A stretch of 22,301 bases of DNA from Paramacrobiotus richtersi (taxonomy: Eukaryota > Tardigrada > Eutardigrada > Parachela > Macrobiotidae). Below, one piece after another: positions 1-10,329 of this stretch. Location of the stretch: NCBI GenBank assembly GCA_034698045.1, contig JAQGAU010000970.1, positions 1 through 22,301 on the forward strand, given 5' to 3'. The translations under genes were made by a program, and so were the position numbers. Numbering within the stretch: position 1 is the first letter of the stretch; every line of letters begins with the position of its first letter. The notes under the pieces were generated by a model that worked only from the letters and a program-made list of their open reading frames with translations, made no database searches and was not told the origin of the DNA.

Positions 1-189
1 TTTTCTCTTTCGTTTGCTCCATCAATGGAGAATTTTGGTGGAAAACAGAAGCAACGGCAGCAGTTTGACGATATGCGGAAAAAGCAAAACACGAGGCGTG
101 GAGTTGCGAAGGTACTGTCTGGCTCTGCTAAAGCATTGGGGGTGATCGGTGTCGTATTTCCTTATACAGTACCCATTGGGGGATTATAA
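1..189 (+). CDS. Possible 3' part of an unknown plus-strand gene, cut by the left edge
   Basis: A frame is open from the first base of the window through 62 codons to a TAA at 187-189. From the Met codon at 25-27 it gives a basic, Gln-rich stretch (KQKQRQQFDDMRKKQ) followed by a hydrophobic, Pro/Gly-containing end (GVIGVVFPYTVPIGGL). Bases 1-20 are pyrimidine-rich and an AG follows at 29-30, so this could be a terminal exon whose acceptor lies there. It would be convergent with B8 and would lie where intron 2 of B8 is expected. No family is recognised. A chance open frame or transposon-derived sequence is equally possible. Confidence 0.3.
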   Translation, partial: FSLSFAPSMENFGGKQKQRQQFDDMRKKQNTRRGVAKVLSGSAKALGVIGVVFPYTVPIGGL

Positions 190-244
190 ACGGTAGGGCC
201 GTAAAGTGGCTCATTTGCGCGGGCGCGTACAGTACTGTGCTAAC

Positions 245-702
245 CTGATCCAGTCAGCTGGTCACACGAAGGTCCAGGGATAGCAACGTTGGCCTTGGCA
301 GCAATGTTCTTCAAGTCGAAATCAATACGAACGTTCTCCGCGACACACTCGGACCCGGTGGGCGTGATCGTGCCATTGGTTAGACGTTCCAGCCAATAAT
401 TGTCGGCGACGATGGTAACCAGCAACTGGGTGAAAAAGTCGAAGCTGTCGAATGACACGCAGCCCACTGCTTGGGCTTGCTTAACAATCGTCGCCGCTTG
501 GATTTCCACATCAGCCAGATCTCCCAGCAGGCCCCTGTATAAATCTGTATAAAAAAACGTTTGATATCTTAAACTATCCATGGAACGGTTAATCTGGGGT
601 GATGGTCTTACCGTCTCCTGTCTCGGTGTGTGGAACGGGTGCAGGAACGCAGTCTGCATTAATTCCCACAAGAAAAACGGCAAATAGCAGTAAAATAACC
701 AT
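245..702 (-). CDS. Gene B8: secreted two-module protein, type B, exons 1-2 (3' end outside window)
   Basis: Exon 1 is 612-702 and exon 2 is 245-544, with a 67-bp phase-1 intron between them. Exon 1 encodes a hydrophobic signal peptide (MVILLLFAVFLVGINA), then a Cys and the motif PVPHTET that marks type B. Exon 2 carries DFFTQLL, a Trp two residues after ADN, ITPTGSEC and RIDFDLKNI. The donor after base 245 is intact (GTTAGC). No sequence resembling exon 3 is found in 1-244. Intron 2 of the other genes is 188-271 bp, so exon 3 may lie just beyond the edge or may be missing. The start is the first Met after an in-frame stop. Its closest relative here is B1, at the opposite end of the array. Function unknown, probably extracellular. 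Confidence 0.72.
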
Positions 703-1945
703 TTTTGCAGAAAAGCCCACGGCCAGTTATATATACGGAAATAAAGCTTTGTGGTTATTCAGTTGTGAGTTTTATAAGCTTGTATATATACGCAAATGTT
801 TATCTGCATTTCGTTTAATGAACTTCCGGCGTCTGCCTCTTAATGAGTTCATAGTAGCGAAGCCGTTTAAACCAACGACTAATGAACTGCCATTTATCGC
901 AATTAATTGCTAAACATTCGGTGACATGTTCCATCGTACAGGCAGACATTACGATTCCACATGTGAAAAATGACAACAAACCTGAGCGGATCTGCAAGTC
1001 ACCCTAGACAGCCCCCTGGGCGTGTACATACAGCAAACGTTTTTTCAAAAAAGTTTAGAGATCGATAAACATGTGACTATTAACAGAAAAACGGGAAACA
1101 TTCAAAGTGTATTTAGCGGAAAACATTAATATAGATATAGCGGAAAGCATTCAAAGCGTGCATACATGTTTGACATTGTCAGAGGATCATTTTTTTCATG
1201 GTAATTGACTGTTCGGGTTCTGGATTATTGTTGTTTGTTTCAGACGTATTCACCGTACATTTATCACGTTCAGCACTTCAGGCGAAGTTACAAAGTATGG
1301 CAGACAGCCTTCATTTTGTAACCGTGGCAGTATAAAACTAGATCAGAAAACACCATATACGTTCATAAACATTGAATGCACGATGTATCACACTATCCAG
1401 ACTTGATGGACTAACTTATATTTTGTAGGTAATTTATGTTATACAATGGATGTCCAACTGAAGTCAGGTTACCTCCTGGTATTATAGAGCAGAACCGCAT
1501 TTTTTACTTAAATCAGCAAACAAAATCATACAGTTTGTAAAATACACCATTAAATGTAGATAACCAACTAACAGTATAATTTCTTGCTTTTACTGTACGT
1601 ATATCCGTAAACTACTTAAGATTATGATTCTGAGCAGCCTGTCGGAATGTCTATTAGATCAGTAGAGAAGTACGTAGACGTACACAATTCGATCCTCGAA
1701 ACTGTTGCATGATTTGGTAAGATATAACGTTATAAAGCTGCATTGATACAATCATTGAAACTGTTTACCTCTGCATTTTCGACAGAATTGTTGTAGTGGC
1801 ATGCAGATGATCAGCATGCAGATCTATTAATGATCCACAATTAATATTTATATTATGTTGAACCTCTAGATTTCGGAATATTAGAGTAATCGGTTTCGGA
1901 CCTTACCGAAATTTACCCGATTACTACGTGAGTTTCTGTATATTA
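703..1945. other. 5' flank of B8; no gene seen
   Basis: About 1.2 kb without a supported gene. From about 1330 it matches the flanks upstream of the dead B copies at 6895 and 12840: shared strings include TATAAAACTAGATC near 1330 and 6900, and a run with AAATCAGCA and AATGTAGATA near 1510-1560, 7145-7195 and 13000-13050. It is therefore a copy of the B-type upstream flank, which supports placing B8 in the same repeat scheme. Bases 703-1300 show no clear match elsewhere in the window except a short piece near 1300 resembling 20240. Confidence 0.6.
771..776 (-). promoter_or_regulatory. Candidate TATA box of B8 (TATAAA)
   Basis: On the minus strand TATAAA lies about 70 bp before the B8 start codon, close to the 88-96 bp seen for the other genes. 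A TATATATAC run at 781-790 is an alternative, and another TATA-like run at 727-735 seems too close to the start codon. The sequence around it does not match the shared A-type promoter. Confidence 0.35.
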
Positions 1946-2757
1946 CAGTGAAACTTGTGTACATGGAGCACGCGCCGTTCCAACGTTTTTGTTCAATGTA
2001 GTACTTTGTTCAATGTACAAAACCCGCCCCCTCCTCCCACCCATGGAGGGAGGCAAAAACTAACCGTTGCCCCCAGCGTAGGTAAGTTTTATTTCACGTA
2101 AAGTGCTGTCCGGGGTGTGCACTGACTGCGCAGATACTAGTATATCTACAGAGTCTGCATACCGCATATGTTTCTGTTTAATTACTGCTGTTTACAAAAA
2201 ACAATACGTGCTTACACAGCAGCAAATAAAGTAAATCAGCATCAGATCCAAAAATAGTACCCATTGCTTATTAGATGCAATTATCCAGATCAATCAAAAC
2301 CAGACCAACAATTAATACTGACCATGCTCAACAACATAATTATATGCACACATATGATTCTTACACCAAACTACGAGATAAGTTTCTGCTGACCCCTTTA
2401 AGTAAATGATCGATTCTACATACTTGCGGCCAGATGACGGAAGGGAACGTTTAGAAGCCCTTGCTAATTAATAAACAAGAAAATCCACCAAATAATAGAA
2501 CGTAAGCAGAAATAGGCAAGATTAGTTGGTGCAAAATCAGTGATTAGCCGCTAAAAAGGCACTTTTTACGTGATTGTTCAATTCGCACAGGGTGATTTAC
2601 CGCGCCCGTGACAAGGGAAATGTAATTTTATACGGGTGTTCAGAGTACAAAGGTCGCCCCCTATGTTATAGTCTACGGGACGCGCCGGTTCCAATGAACG
2701 CGTTCAAAGTAGCCGCTTGTTCAAAGTACGCGAGTGTTCAAAGCACAGGTTTTACTG
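1946..2757. mobile_element. Non-autonomous pogo/Tigger-like DNA transposon, about 812 bp
   Basis: The left end reads CAGTGAAACTTGTG and the right end, on the other strand, CAGTAAAACCTGTG (12 of 14 identical). Both are flanked by TA (1944-1945 and 2758-2759). CAGT..AACCT-type ends and a TA target are typical of pogo/Tigger elements of the Tc1/mariner superfamily. Inside each end are repeats of a TTGTTCAA(A/T)GTA motif (about 1987-2020 and 2637-2745) and a CGCGCC..TTCCAA block. No transposase frame is seen; the 76- and 72-codon frames overlapping the right end have no recognisable domain. Two paralogous flanks (near 7791 and 13741) lack the element, so it inserted after those flanks duplicated. 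Confidence 0.72.
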
Positions 2758-2968
2758 TATATGGTAACTCTACTGATGAACAGTTCAAGCATACGGTCGA
2801 ATGATCAACGCGCCAGGTCGCTTGGATGGACACTTTTAGCTTCATTCGGCAAAACATTCCAGCTGTTTCACATCATGTTGTACAATTATAAGAACGTAGA
2901 AAAGATGACAACGAATAATATTCACCGAGCATACAAAGAACAAAACTTTTGAAGGATGAACACTTAAG

Positions 2969-3946
2969 TTAACCGGAGTAAGCCGAGCCACCAGCCATGG
3001 TAGTGGCGGCAGGAGTGGAAGTGGGTGGATTAGTGCAAATGTCACCGGGTGCACCAGCCGCACGGATTCCCTTGAGACCGTTAGCCAGTAATAAGGTGGC
3101 GGCAGGACAACCGGCGGCGTTATTGGCGGCAAGGATGGCCTGCACGCCGGCAATGCCGGCATTGAGGTCCTGCACAAATTTCTGCCAGCATCCCGGGGGG
3201 TTGGGACCGGCAGGAGCAGCTCCCAAAGCGGTCAGGGAACGACCGAACTGTTGCAGAGTGTACTGGGAAAAAGCTACAAACACGCGCACATAAGCTACGT
3301 AGTCAAAGGATATGTACAGAAAACAAATAACTGTCAAAAGTCTCAAAACCCTTATCCGACCAATTAATCAAGAGCGGAGGTACATACGTATATTGCACCC
3401 GGCAAGCTCTTCTCGTACATATACAGATATATCCTTTATATTGCCCTGCAGCGATCTGTGACCCTACTGTTAATCTACAAACCTGCTCCTGAAGTGGGTG
3501 GGCAGGGGGTTGCAGGTAGAACGGGGGTTTCGGCTTTGCCTTGGATGTTCTTCAGGTCGAAGTCAATGCGGGTGTTGACACCGATGCACTCGAGTCCACT
3601 GGGCACCCAGCCGCCTCCCACCTTGTCCAGCCAGGCGTTATCGGCATTAATGGTCACCAAGAGCTGCGTGAAGAAGTCACCAAGATTCTCGAACTTGGTG
3701 CATCCACCGCTGCCCTGAGCCGACGCGGAGATCGCGGCGGCCGCATTCTCCGCATCATTCAAATCCTTCAGCAGGGCTCGGTACAGGGCTGAATGAAAAT
3801 TACTCCGTTTAATCATATATTTTAAGCTTGATTCTTGATGCGATTCGCTTACGCTCTCCAGTTTCGGTGTGCGGGATTTTCGGTGGAAAACACGCTTGAG
3901 CGCTGATGCCAGCAACAAGAGCCGCAAAAATCACTGCGCGAATCAT
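2969..3946 (-). CDS. Gene A7: secreted two-module protein, type A (234 aa)
   Basis: Exons 3853-3946, 3483-3788 and 2969-3273 (94 + 306 + 305 bp) join through phase-1 introns of 64 and 209 bp to 234 codons plus TAA. Exon 1 gives a signal peptide (MIRAVIFAALVAGISA, likely cut before Gln17) and Cys19. Exon 2 has GGC (Cys61), DFFTQLLVTINADNAWLDK, WVPSGLEC (Cys99), RIDFDLKNIQGKA and TPCPPTSG (Cys127). Exon 3 starts AFSQYTLQQFGRSL, has GCW then VQDLNAGI, a second GC, LANGLKGIR, and a long Pro/Thr/Ala tail with one Cys ending YSG. Exon 2 is about 90% identical in protein to that of A5. The donor of exon 1 ends in C rather than G, giving Pro instead of Ala/Asp at the junction. The tail is the longest of the A genes. 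Family not recognised; an extracellular, mainly helical protein is inferred. Confidence 0.88.
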
Positions 3947-4035
3947 CGTAGACGTGGTACTGCAGATTCAAGTTATAACTGCGGAAACTGATTAGAATGC
4001 CAGAGCAACACAATTCTTTCTGATTTTCTGACGGG

Positions 4036-4043
4036 CTTATATA
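4036..4043 (-). promoter_or_regulatory. TATA box of A7 (TATATAAG)
   Basis: TATATAAG lies 90 bp before the A7 start codon on the minus strand, in a block (about 3950-4140) shared with A5, A3 and A2. Transcription would start about 30 bp downstream, giving a 5' leader near 60 nt. An upstream shared element reads GGTTAATAAACCCATTAAG on the minus strand. Confidence 0.65.
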
Positions 4044-4207
4044 TGTATGAACTGCAGTGTATGCTCGACAGCCTCATCTGCCAACTTAATGGGTTTATTA
4101 ACCAGGGCCACGCAATTAAACGAATCGGTTAATCATGCCTTACCTTTTGTTTGTCAGTCAGCATACGTTTACGCTGCTTTCGTAGGCAGATAGAGCACGT
4201 TTGCTTG

Positions 4208-4325
4208 GATAATAAATTCCGAAAAGCACAACGGACAGCCGTCCTTCCATGTTCGTGGCGTGTTTGTCGAGTTAAAGACCTGCGGCAAGTCTACCAGCTT
4301 CCGTGTAATGTGTTCCGGCCCAAAC
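4208..4325 (-). promoter_or_regulatory. Conserved A-type upstream block (A7 copy)
   Basis: About 120 bp, starting 260 bp before the A7 start codon, match the same place upstream of A5 (9263), A3 (15185) and A2 (19684), but I see no match upstream of B1. A plus-strand frame runs through it here (4151-4504) but is interrupted in the other copies, so coding is unlikely. It may be regulatory, or conserved only by recent duplication. Confidence 0.35.
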
Positions 4326-5239
4326 ATGTTGTATCTGTTTTTCTATTGTTTTGTTTACTTCCAGCAGACTTTTATATTATTACCAACCTGTTATATAGTC
4401 ACAGTAAATTATTACCGATACCCATTCATTGCCGGCTGAATGAGAAATTTGAAATTTATTATTGTAAGATTTCCCGATTCTCCATTGAAACCGGAAAAAA
4501 ATAGTCCAAACTTTTGTACCCGTATTTCGTTATAACTACTGATAAGATAACTCTATTCAATCTTTTGGGGCAATTACACACGCGTCTGCACACGCAATTA
4601 CGTGTACATACACGTCATCGTTTGTTGTTTTAATCGGCAATAGCCCAGAGGTGATGTTGTCACAATAAAAATTCCAAAAATTAAATAAAAACCTTGTCCC
4701 AGTTAGCCCGCGAAGGAAGAGTAGCCAAAATCAAACTAACGTTACCGCGCATAATTTCCATGCTCAAACGCTGAAACAAAAAATCGTTTGTTCACTTATG
4801 CACACTGTACGATTCCAAAAATAAAAAACGCGCACTTGTTAAGCACGGGGTTTTTTCGTGCAGTGCGCGTACGTAATATGAGTACCGGCGAAATACGGCT
4901 GACAGTTGTTCTCATTCTTGCAAGCACGATGTTAGCAAAATAAACCAGGATCCAAAACGTGGTGCGTCCATAATTAACAGTTTAATAACCGGCTCATGTG
5001 GCAGTAAGCCAACAGTGCTACGCACTAATAGTATCTATATTTGATCAATTATGCACATAACTTACGCTGTTAATCCAGCTGACATGTCGGTGCCTGGGTT
5101 CAGAAAGGAAAAGTGCAGCTGTTTGTTTACGGAAATAAGCAAAACATCTGTACAATGACTTTCTAAATCCACGTGTGCAATCGAATCTAGAGCGTAATTT
5201 CTACCTGTTGTACAGTCTGTATTGAAGAGTAGCACGTGT
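4326..5239. other. Distal 5' flank of A7; no gene seen
   Basis: About 0.9 kb of AT-rich sequence that aligns piecewise with the distal flanks of A5 (9385-10330), A3 (15303-16400) and A2 (19813-20580). Shared strings include TTTTGGGGCAATTACA near 4564 and 9642, and GATCAATTATGCACATAA near 5043 and 10237. No gene, RNA or repeat beyond this paralogy is seen. Confidence 0.55.
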
Positions 5240-5690
5240 ATATGTCATATATAACGGGGTCATGAAAGTTCCTTGAAGATTATGTGATACTGACGCCCGC
5301 ACCTAGGAAAAGAGCTCCTTAAGGCAGATCACTGTGATTCCCAGAATACTCGATCTCTCGAACCAAACAACAGTAGTGATGAAGAAATTAGTTCACAACG
5401 CAGTTTCGACCACACATCATGACAACGAAGAAACCATTACATAGGTGAGCCGAAAAACTTTCAGTCACAATTCTAGCGTGGTGCATAAACCGTCATATAC
5501 AAGCATTCGCAAAAGTGGCCTCTTTGCCCAATATGTCTACTGCCTATGGGCAAATTTATTTCCGCTCCAGAATCTGTCGTTGAGCGCCCGCTGAGAGAGG
5601 CCGAACGCAAGATCGAGATCTGCGGCTTCCCGGGTACGTGATCTACAAGAATTTATCGACTATTGGTCAAATCGCAGGCACTGATTGAGC
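5240..5690. repeat. A-B spacer repeat, copy 1
   Basis: This stretch recurs at about 10330-10800 and 11345-11935, and in decayed form at about 16530-16890. Landmarks are AGTTCCTTGAAGATTATGTG, CTCGAACCAAACA and CATTACATAGGTGAGCC. It is the spacer between the 5' side of an A gene and the 3' side of a B copy. A plus-strand reading frame through its middle is discussed as a finding. Confidence 0.6.
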
Positions 5691-5744
5691 TATGCAGTAT
5701 TACGGTATTGGTCCAAATGGGACATGACGAACTCATTTCCACGA

Positions 5745-6823
5745 CAGCGTTGGCCAGCCGCTTTGGTGGTGACAAGACAGTTGACAACAACGTATGCGGC
5801 GATGACCTTTCGCATAGCGGCAAGTCATTCAAGGCCTGTACGTATTTCTGCCACTTTCTCGGGGGGTGGGACCGGCAGGGGAAGCGGCCCTATAGGGGAG
5901 CTGCCAACGCACCCATTGTCCGCAGACTTTAGAAGAAATATTTACAGTTACTACATGTACCTACAGAATAACCATGACAGTACATAAACGATTGTCTGAA
6001 GGGATCTATATTTAAGTGCAACTGGCGCAGATCACTAAATTGACAGTTTAGCTAAATACGTAGTGGAGCTCCCAAGTTGTTTCTCCTGTATCACTTTTAT
6101 GACCAGTTAACGATTTGTAACCCTGCATGTGGTAAGGTACAGACCCTGCTCCCGGAGTGGGGGAACAGGTGGGTAAAGTTACGGGAGTACTGGATTTGCC
6201 ATGGATGTTATTAATCGTAGTCACCGCAGAGACTGGCACCGATGCACTAGCTCGTCTGCACCGGGAGAGCCAAGGATGGACGTGTTTGCTCCAAGCTTGT
6301 TCAACCAGCTATACCGGGTGTTATCGGCCGTAATGGCAATCAACAGCTGCGAAAAAAAGCCGATCGCGTTATTCCCGAACTTCATGCAGCCGCTGGTGAC
6401 CTGGATGGTCGCGGAGATCTGTGTGACTTTAATCAAATCACACACAAGGACGAGGTGCAGCTTTAACGAAATTACTTCGACAGCCGGGGCTCAATATGCA
6501 TGTTTTTTACGCTTGTCGTAATATGCTACCCTTCCCCCCAATGCTTTTGCTGCAGGGAAAATCACACCCGTGGGGGAAAACCACTGCGATCACAAACCAG
6601 CTTCGCAACGCTACGCTTTTTGCTCCTTGAAATCCGTCAAAACGGAAACACTCCGAATATTGAGCCCCGGCTGTCGAAGTACTTTGATTACCAGTTTTAT
6701 ACTCTATGCACTTTGAATCCTGATGATACCCTCACCCTCTAGAGTTTCGGTGTGTGGAACGGGTTGCACGTTTGATCGCTGATACTGGCAATAAAAGCCG
6801 GAAAATATTACTGCTTGAATCAT
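5745..6823 (-). pseudogene. Dead type-B copy between A7 and A5 (B6)
   Basis: All three exons are traceable: exon 1 about 6735-6823 (Met codon kept; MIQAVIF and later PVPHTET), exon 2 about 6146-6465 and exon 3 about 5745-5890. Exon 2 keeps GFFSQLLIAITADN and, in another frame, NNIHGKSSTPVTLPTC, equivalent to DFDLKNIQGKAETP in live genes. Frames shift inside exons 1 and 2. The exon 2 donor is altered. Exon 3 lacks its first ~60 bp including the acceptor. The PVPHTET motif and ITADN place it nearer B1 than the A genes. It cannot give the normal protein. Confidence 0.78.
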
Positions 6824-7878
6824 TGTAAGCAAGATACGGTAGAAGCAAGTTACAACCAGAGAAAATCGTTAGGATGCCAGGACGACGCTGCTCAATACTG
6901 TATAAAACTAGATCGAAAAAGAAGATGCGATCATAAATAATATTGGAGAGCACGTGTGTCACACTATATACTGCTTTCGTGCTTGATGTAATTACAGTAA
7001 TTTTACGATGTATTGTTTTTCACTGTTCACCGTAAAAAACAACCCCAAGTGGAATAAACTAAGTCTGATAGCCCGTGTTGTTTCGCTAGCAGAATCAGGC
7101 TGCCTGCTGATACTAAATGAGAACAACTGCATTTCTCCATTCAAATCAGCAATTAAATAAAATCAGGTTGCAAAATATAGTCTCGAATGTAGATAATTAA
7201 CGAGCCAACAGCATAATATTTCTTGGTTTTGTATCCGTAAAGTCGTAAACTGCTTAATATTACTTAACTTTAATGAGCAGTTTTTCGAAATATCTGTTCG
7301 ATTAGCCGTGAAGGTAGCCCAATGCGACCACAGACAAAAGTCCCCACAACTTTTGATTTTGAAAAGGTATGTACGATCCTTACTCTTAACTGTCAGGCTT
7401 GACAATATAATACTTTCATAAAACGATATAACTGCAGTGAACAGTCTAAACTGTGTTCCGTGCCAATTAAATGTTGTACTGTATAGTCCTTAATTAAAAT
7501 AAATGGATAAGCCACTTTGTAATTATGTAATGTCTGCATTCAGCACTTAAGGCTTGTTATTTGAAAAATATAGCTGGAATTAGGAATAACACTCAACGGA
7601 CCTTCCCATTGCAACAGTATTTCTATTAAGCAGCGGCATACAAATGGTCGCCATGCAGATCTACGAAGCCATAATTAATATGCACCTTATGACGAACCTC
7701 GAAAATGGAGTACTACTGTACTAGAAGTGATCGGCTTCCGACCTTACCGCTGTTTAGGCGTGTACTACGTGCGTTCTCATATTATGGTGACTCTGCTAAT
7801 CCAAAGTTCGCTAATATAATTATCTGTATATATAGGGTCGAATGATCTACTTGAGTACGCTTGAGGTGTTTCGGGTGG
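6824..7878. other. B-type upstream flank, copy 2; no gene seen
   Basis: About 1 kb upstream of the dead B copy, matching 1330-2830 (minus the transposon) and 12840-13811. It contains the empty site of the pogo-like element near 7791. Short frames here show no domain. Confidence 0.55.
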
Positions 7879-7883
7879 ACACT

Positions 7884-7889
7884 TTTATT
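7884..7889 (-). terminator. Poly(A) signal AATAAA of A5
   Basis: AATAAA on the minus strand lies about 130 bp past the A5 stop, inside a 3'-flank block shared by all intact genes in the window that include their 3' end. A2 keeps the same hexamer; A7 and A3 do not. Confidence 0.6.
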
Positions 7890-8017
7890 TTCGTTCGGCA
7901 AAACATTCCAGCTGTTTCACATCCTGTTGTAAAATTGCAAAAGGTAGAAAAGTTGACAATGAATAATAATTTCCGAACACACAAACAATGAAAATTACGA
8001 AGCAGAAACCCATGAGG

Positions 8018-9003
8018 TTAACCAGAGCTAGCGTAAGCCATGGTAGTAGTGTCAACAGGAGGTACGCAGGGGAGAGTGCCAGCGGAAGCACGGATTCCCT
8101 TGAGAGCGTTGGCCAGCGTTTTGGTCACAGCAGGACAGTTGACAACGTCATTGGTGGAAATGACAGTCTGTACCGCTTTAATGCCGTCATTGAGGTTCTT
8201 CACGTAAGTCTCCCAGCATCCCGTCGGGTTCATACTGGTAGGGGCGGCGCCCAGAGCGGCCAGGGAACGACCAAACTGTTGGAGCGTGTACTGGGAGAAA
8301 GCTGCAAACACGCATATTAGTCATATAGCTCAACGGACATGTACAGAATAAATGACAGTTAAAACTTTAAAGCAATATCTGACTTGAACAATGCTCACGT
8401 CCCTGGAATAGGATTTAGGTCAGTTAGTCAAGAGTTGAGTTACAAACCTGTTGCATCTGGCAAGTTGCTTTTCATTACATCATTTTTATCGCTCTACAAC
8501 GATCTGTGACCCTGCATGTGGTACTTGTAATTTACGAACCTGCTCCCGAAGTGGGGGGACAGGGGGTTGCAGGTATAACGGGCGTTTCGGCTTTGCCTTG
8601 GATGTTCTTCAGATCGAAGTCAATGCGGAGGTTGACACCGATGCACTCAAGTCCACTGGGTACCCAGCCGGTTCCCACCTTGTCCAGCCAGGCGTTATCG
8701 GCGTTAATGGTAACCAACAGCTGAGTGAAGAAGTCAGGAAGATTCTCGAACTTGGTGCATCCACCGTTACCCTGAGCCGACGCGGAGATCGAAGCGGCCG
8801 CAAGTTCCGCATTGTTCAGATCATTCAGCAGGGCTCTGAACAAGGCTAAACAAAAATTGCTACGTTTACCCATCTATTCTAAGCTTGATTCTTGATGCGA
8901 TACGCTTACCCTCTCCAGTTTCGGGGCGCGGGATGACGGGTGGAAAGCACGCTTGAGCGCTGATACCGGCAACAAGAGCCGCAAAAATCACTGCGCGAAT
9001 CAT
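8018..9003 (-). CDS. Gene A5: secreted two-module protein, type A (227 aa)
   Basis: Exons 8910-9003, 8540-8845 and 8018-8301 (94 + 306 + 284 bp), phase-1 introns of 64 and 238 bp, 227 codons plus TAA. The signal peptide is MIRAVIFAALVAGISA, followed by Gln17 and Cys19. Module 1 (residues 33-133) has Cys61, the DFFTQLL core at 69-75, Trp84, Cys99 (LEC), RIDFDLKNI at 105-113 and Cys127. Module 2 (134-212) has Cys162-Trp163, KNLNDGI at 168-174, Cys189, LANALKGIR at 196-204 and Cys212. The tail VDTTTMAYASSG ends the protein. That makes seven Cys in the mature chain. Start and splice sites agree with A3, A7 and A2. An extracellular helical protein is inferred; I do not recognise the family. Confidence 0.9.
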
Positions 9004-9092
9004 CGTAGACGAGGTACTGAAGATTCAAGTTACAACTGCGGAAGGTGATTAGAATGCCAGAGCGACACAATTGTTTGTGATTTTTTAACGGG

Positions 9093-9100
9093 CTTATATA
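9093..9100 (-). promoter_or_regulatory. TATA box of A5 (TATATAAG)
   Basis: TATATAAG lies 90 bp before the A5 start codon, the same spacing as A7, within the shared A-type promoter block (about 9005-9195). Confidence 0.65.
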
Positions 9101-9262
9101 TTGTATGAACTGCAGCGTGTGCTCGACAGCCTCATCTGCCAACTTAATGGGTTTATTAACCAGGGCCCCGCAATTAAACAAATCGGTTAATCATGCCCTG
9201 CCTTTTTTGTCAGTCAGCATACGTTTACGTATTTTCGTAAGCAAATAGAACACGTTTGCTTG

Positions 9263-9383
9263 GATAATAAATTCCGAGAAGCACAACGGACAGCCGTCCT
9301 TCCATGTTCTCATGTTGTGTTTGTCGAGTTAAAGACCTGCGGCAAGTCTAACAGCTTCCGTGTAATGTGTTTCGACCCAAACA
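9263..9383 (-). promoter_or_regulatory. Conserved A-type upstream block (A5 copy)
   Basis: Same block as upstream of A7, with small insertions and deletions that break the reading frame seen in the A7 copy. This argues for a non-coding role or plain paralogy. Confidence 0.35.
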
Positions 9384-10329
9384 TATTTTATCTGGATTCC
9401 TGTTGTTTTGTTTACTTCCAGCAGACTTTTAAATTATTACCAACGTGTGTGACTGTTATATAGTCACAATAAGTTAGTACTCGTACGCATTCATTAACTG
9501 TCGACTGAGTGAGAAATTTGAAATATATTATCAATATTGTAAGATTTATCCATGCTTCACTAAAACCGGAAAAAATTGTCCAAACTTTTTGTACCCGCAC
9601 GTTGTATAGCTGCTCGACAAGATAACGCTATTTCAATCTTTTGGGGCAATTACAAGACCGCGCGCAGCCTCCGCTACCTTCACAAAATCGTGATCGGTTT
9701 CGTATGTATATGTTGCATGGACAACCCTAAGGAAACCAGTTTTTTCCTTGTCATTTAAATGATTAATTTTAACCTTCAGAAAAGCTGATGCATTATAAAA
9801 CAAAAATAATTTTCTCATGGGCAAAATTCTTCGGTTCTCGAAACGATGCTGCCTTTTGTTCTGCTGGTGTGCAAACACGTCATCGTTTCTTGACGTATGC
9901 ATAGTGTATGATTCCGAAAATAAGAAACTATATCGCGCATGAAAAATTAATATGTATCTGATACTGCAGGATGGGCATTTGTCGCGCACTTGTTAAACAA
10001 GTATTTATCTTGCAGTGCACGTACTGTACGTAATATAACTAGTGTAATATGGCTGACAGCCTGACAGTTGTTCTCAAGCTTGCAAGCAAACGGGAAGGAC
10101 GTTAGCAAAATAAAGCGAGACTCGAAACGTGTTGCATCCATAATTAATAGTTTAATAACCGACTTACGTGGCAGTAAGTCAACAGTGCTACACACTAACA
10201 GTCTCTACATTTGAATGAACAAGTATCTCTACATTCGATCAATTATGCACATAACTTACGTTGTTAGTCCAGCTGACATGTTGGTGCCTGGGGGCAGAAA
10301 GGAAAAGTGCAACCGTTTGTTTACAAAAA
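9384..10329. other. Distal 5' flank of A5; no gene seen
   Basis: About 0.95 kb aligning with the distal flank of A7 and partly with that of A3 (shared ACGATGCTGCCTTTTG at 9843 and 15859). No gene or RNA seen. Confidence 0.55.

Larger units (their letters stand above)
2830..7878. repeat. Tandem repeat unit I: gene A7 plus dead B copy
   Basis: The unit runs from one conserved 3'-flank block (AACATTCCAGCTGTTTCA at about 2853) to the next (about 7902), roughly 5.05 kb. It holds A7, its 5' flank, an A-B spacer, a dead B copy and a B-type flank. The same order recurs in units II and III. Confidence 0.75.

Noticed and set aside
12-244. Exon 3 of B8 inside the window
   Set aside because: No match to the SQYTLQ[QR]FG or LAN[AG]LKGI coding region was found on the minus strand of 1-244.
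1985-2745. TTGTTCAA(A/T)GTA motifs as nuclear-receptor binding sites or a minisatellite
   Set aside because: They cluster only near both ends of the pogo-like element and are better explained as its subterminal repeats.
2574-2952. Two overlapping plus-strand frames of 72-76 codons
   Set aside because: They run across the end of the pogo-like element into the flank and show no domain or conserved copy.
3541-3792. Long plus-strand frames opposite exon 2 of the A and B genes (also 8451-8849, 14385-14702, 18408-18773, 20759-21130, 21163-21594)
   Set aside because: They recur because the minus-strand exons are conserved. They cross the splice sites without regard to them, have no consistent start, and the minus-strand reading explains the conserved motifs and splice sites.
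4151-4504. 117-codon plus-strand frame upstream of A7
   Set aside because: The aligned blocks near A5, A3 and A2 contain shifts and stops in this frame, so it is not kept as a protein.
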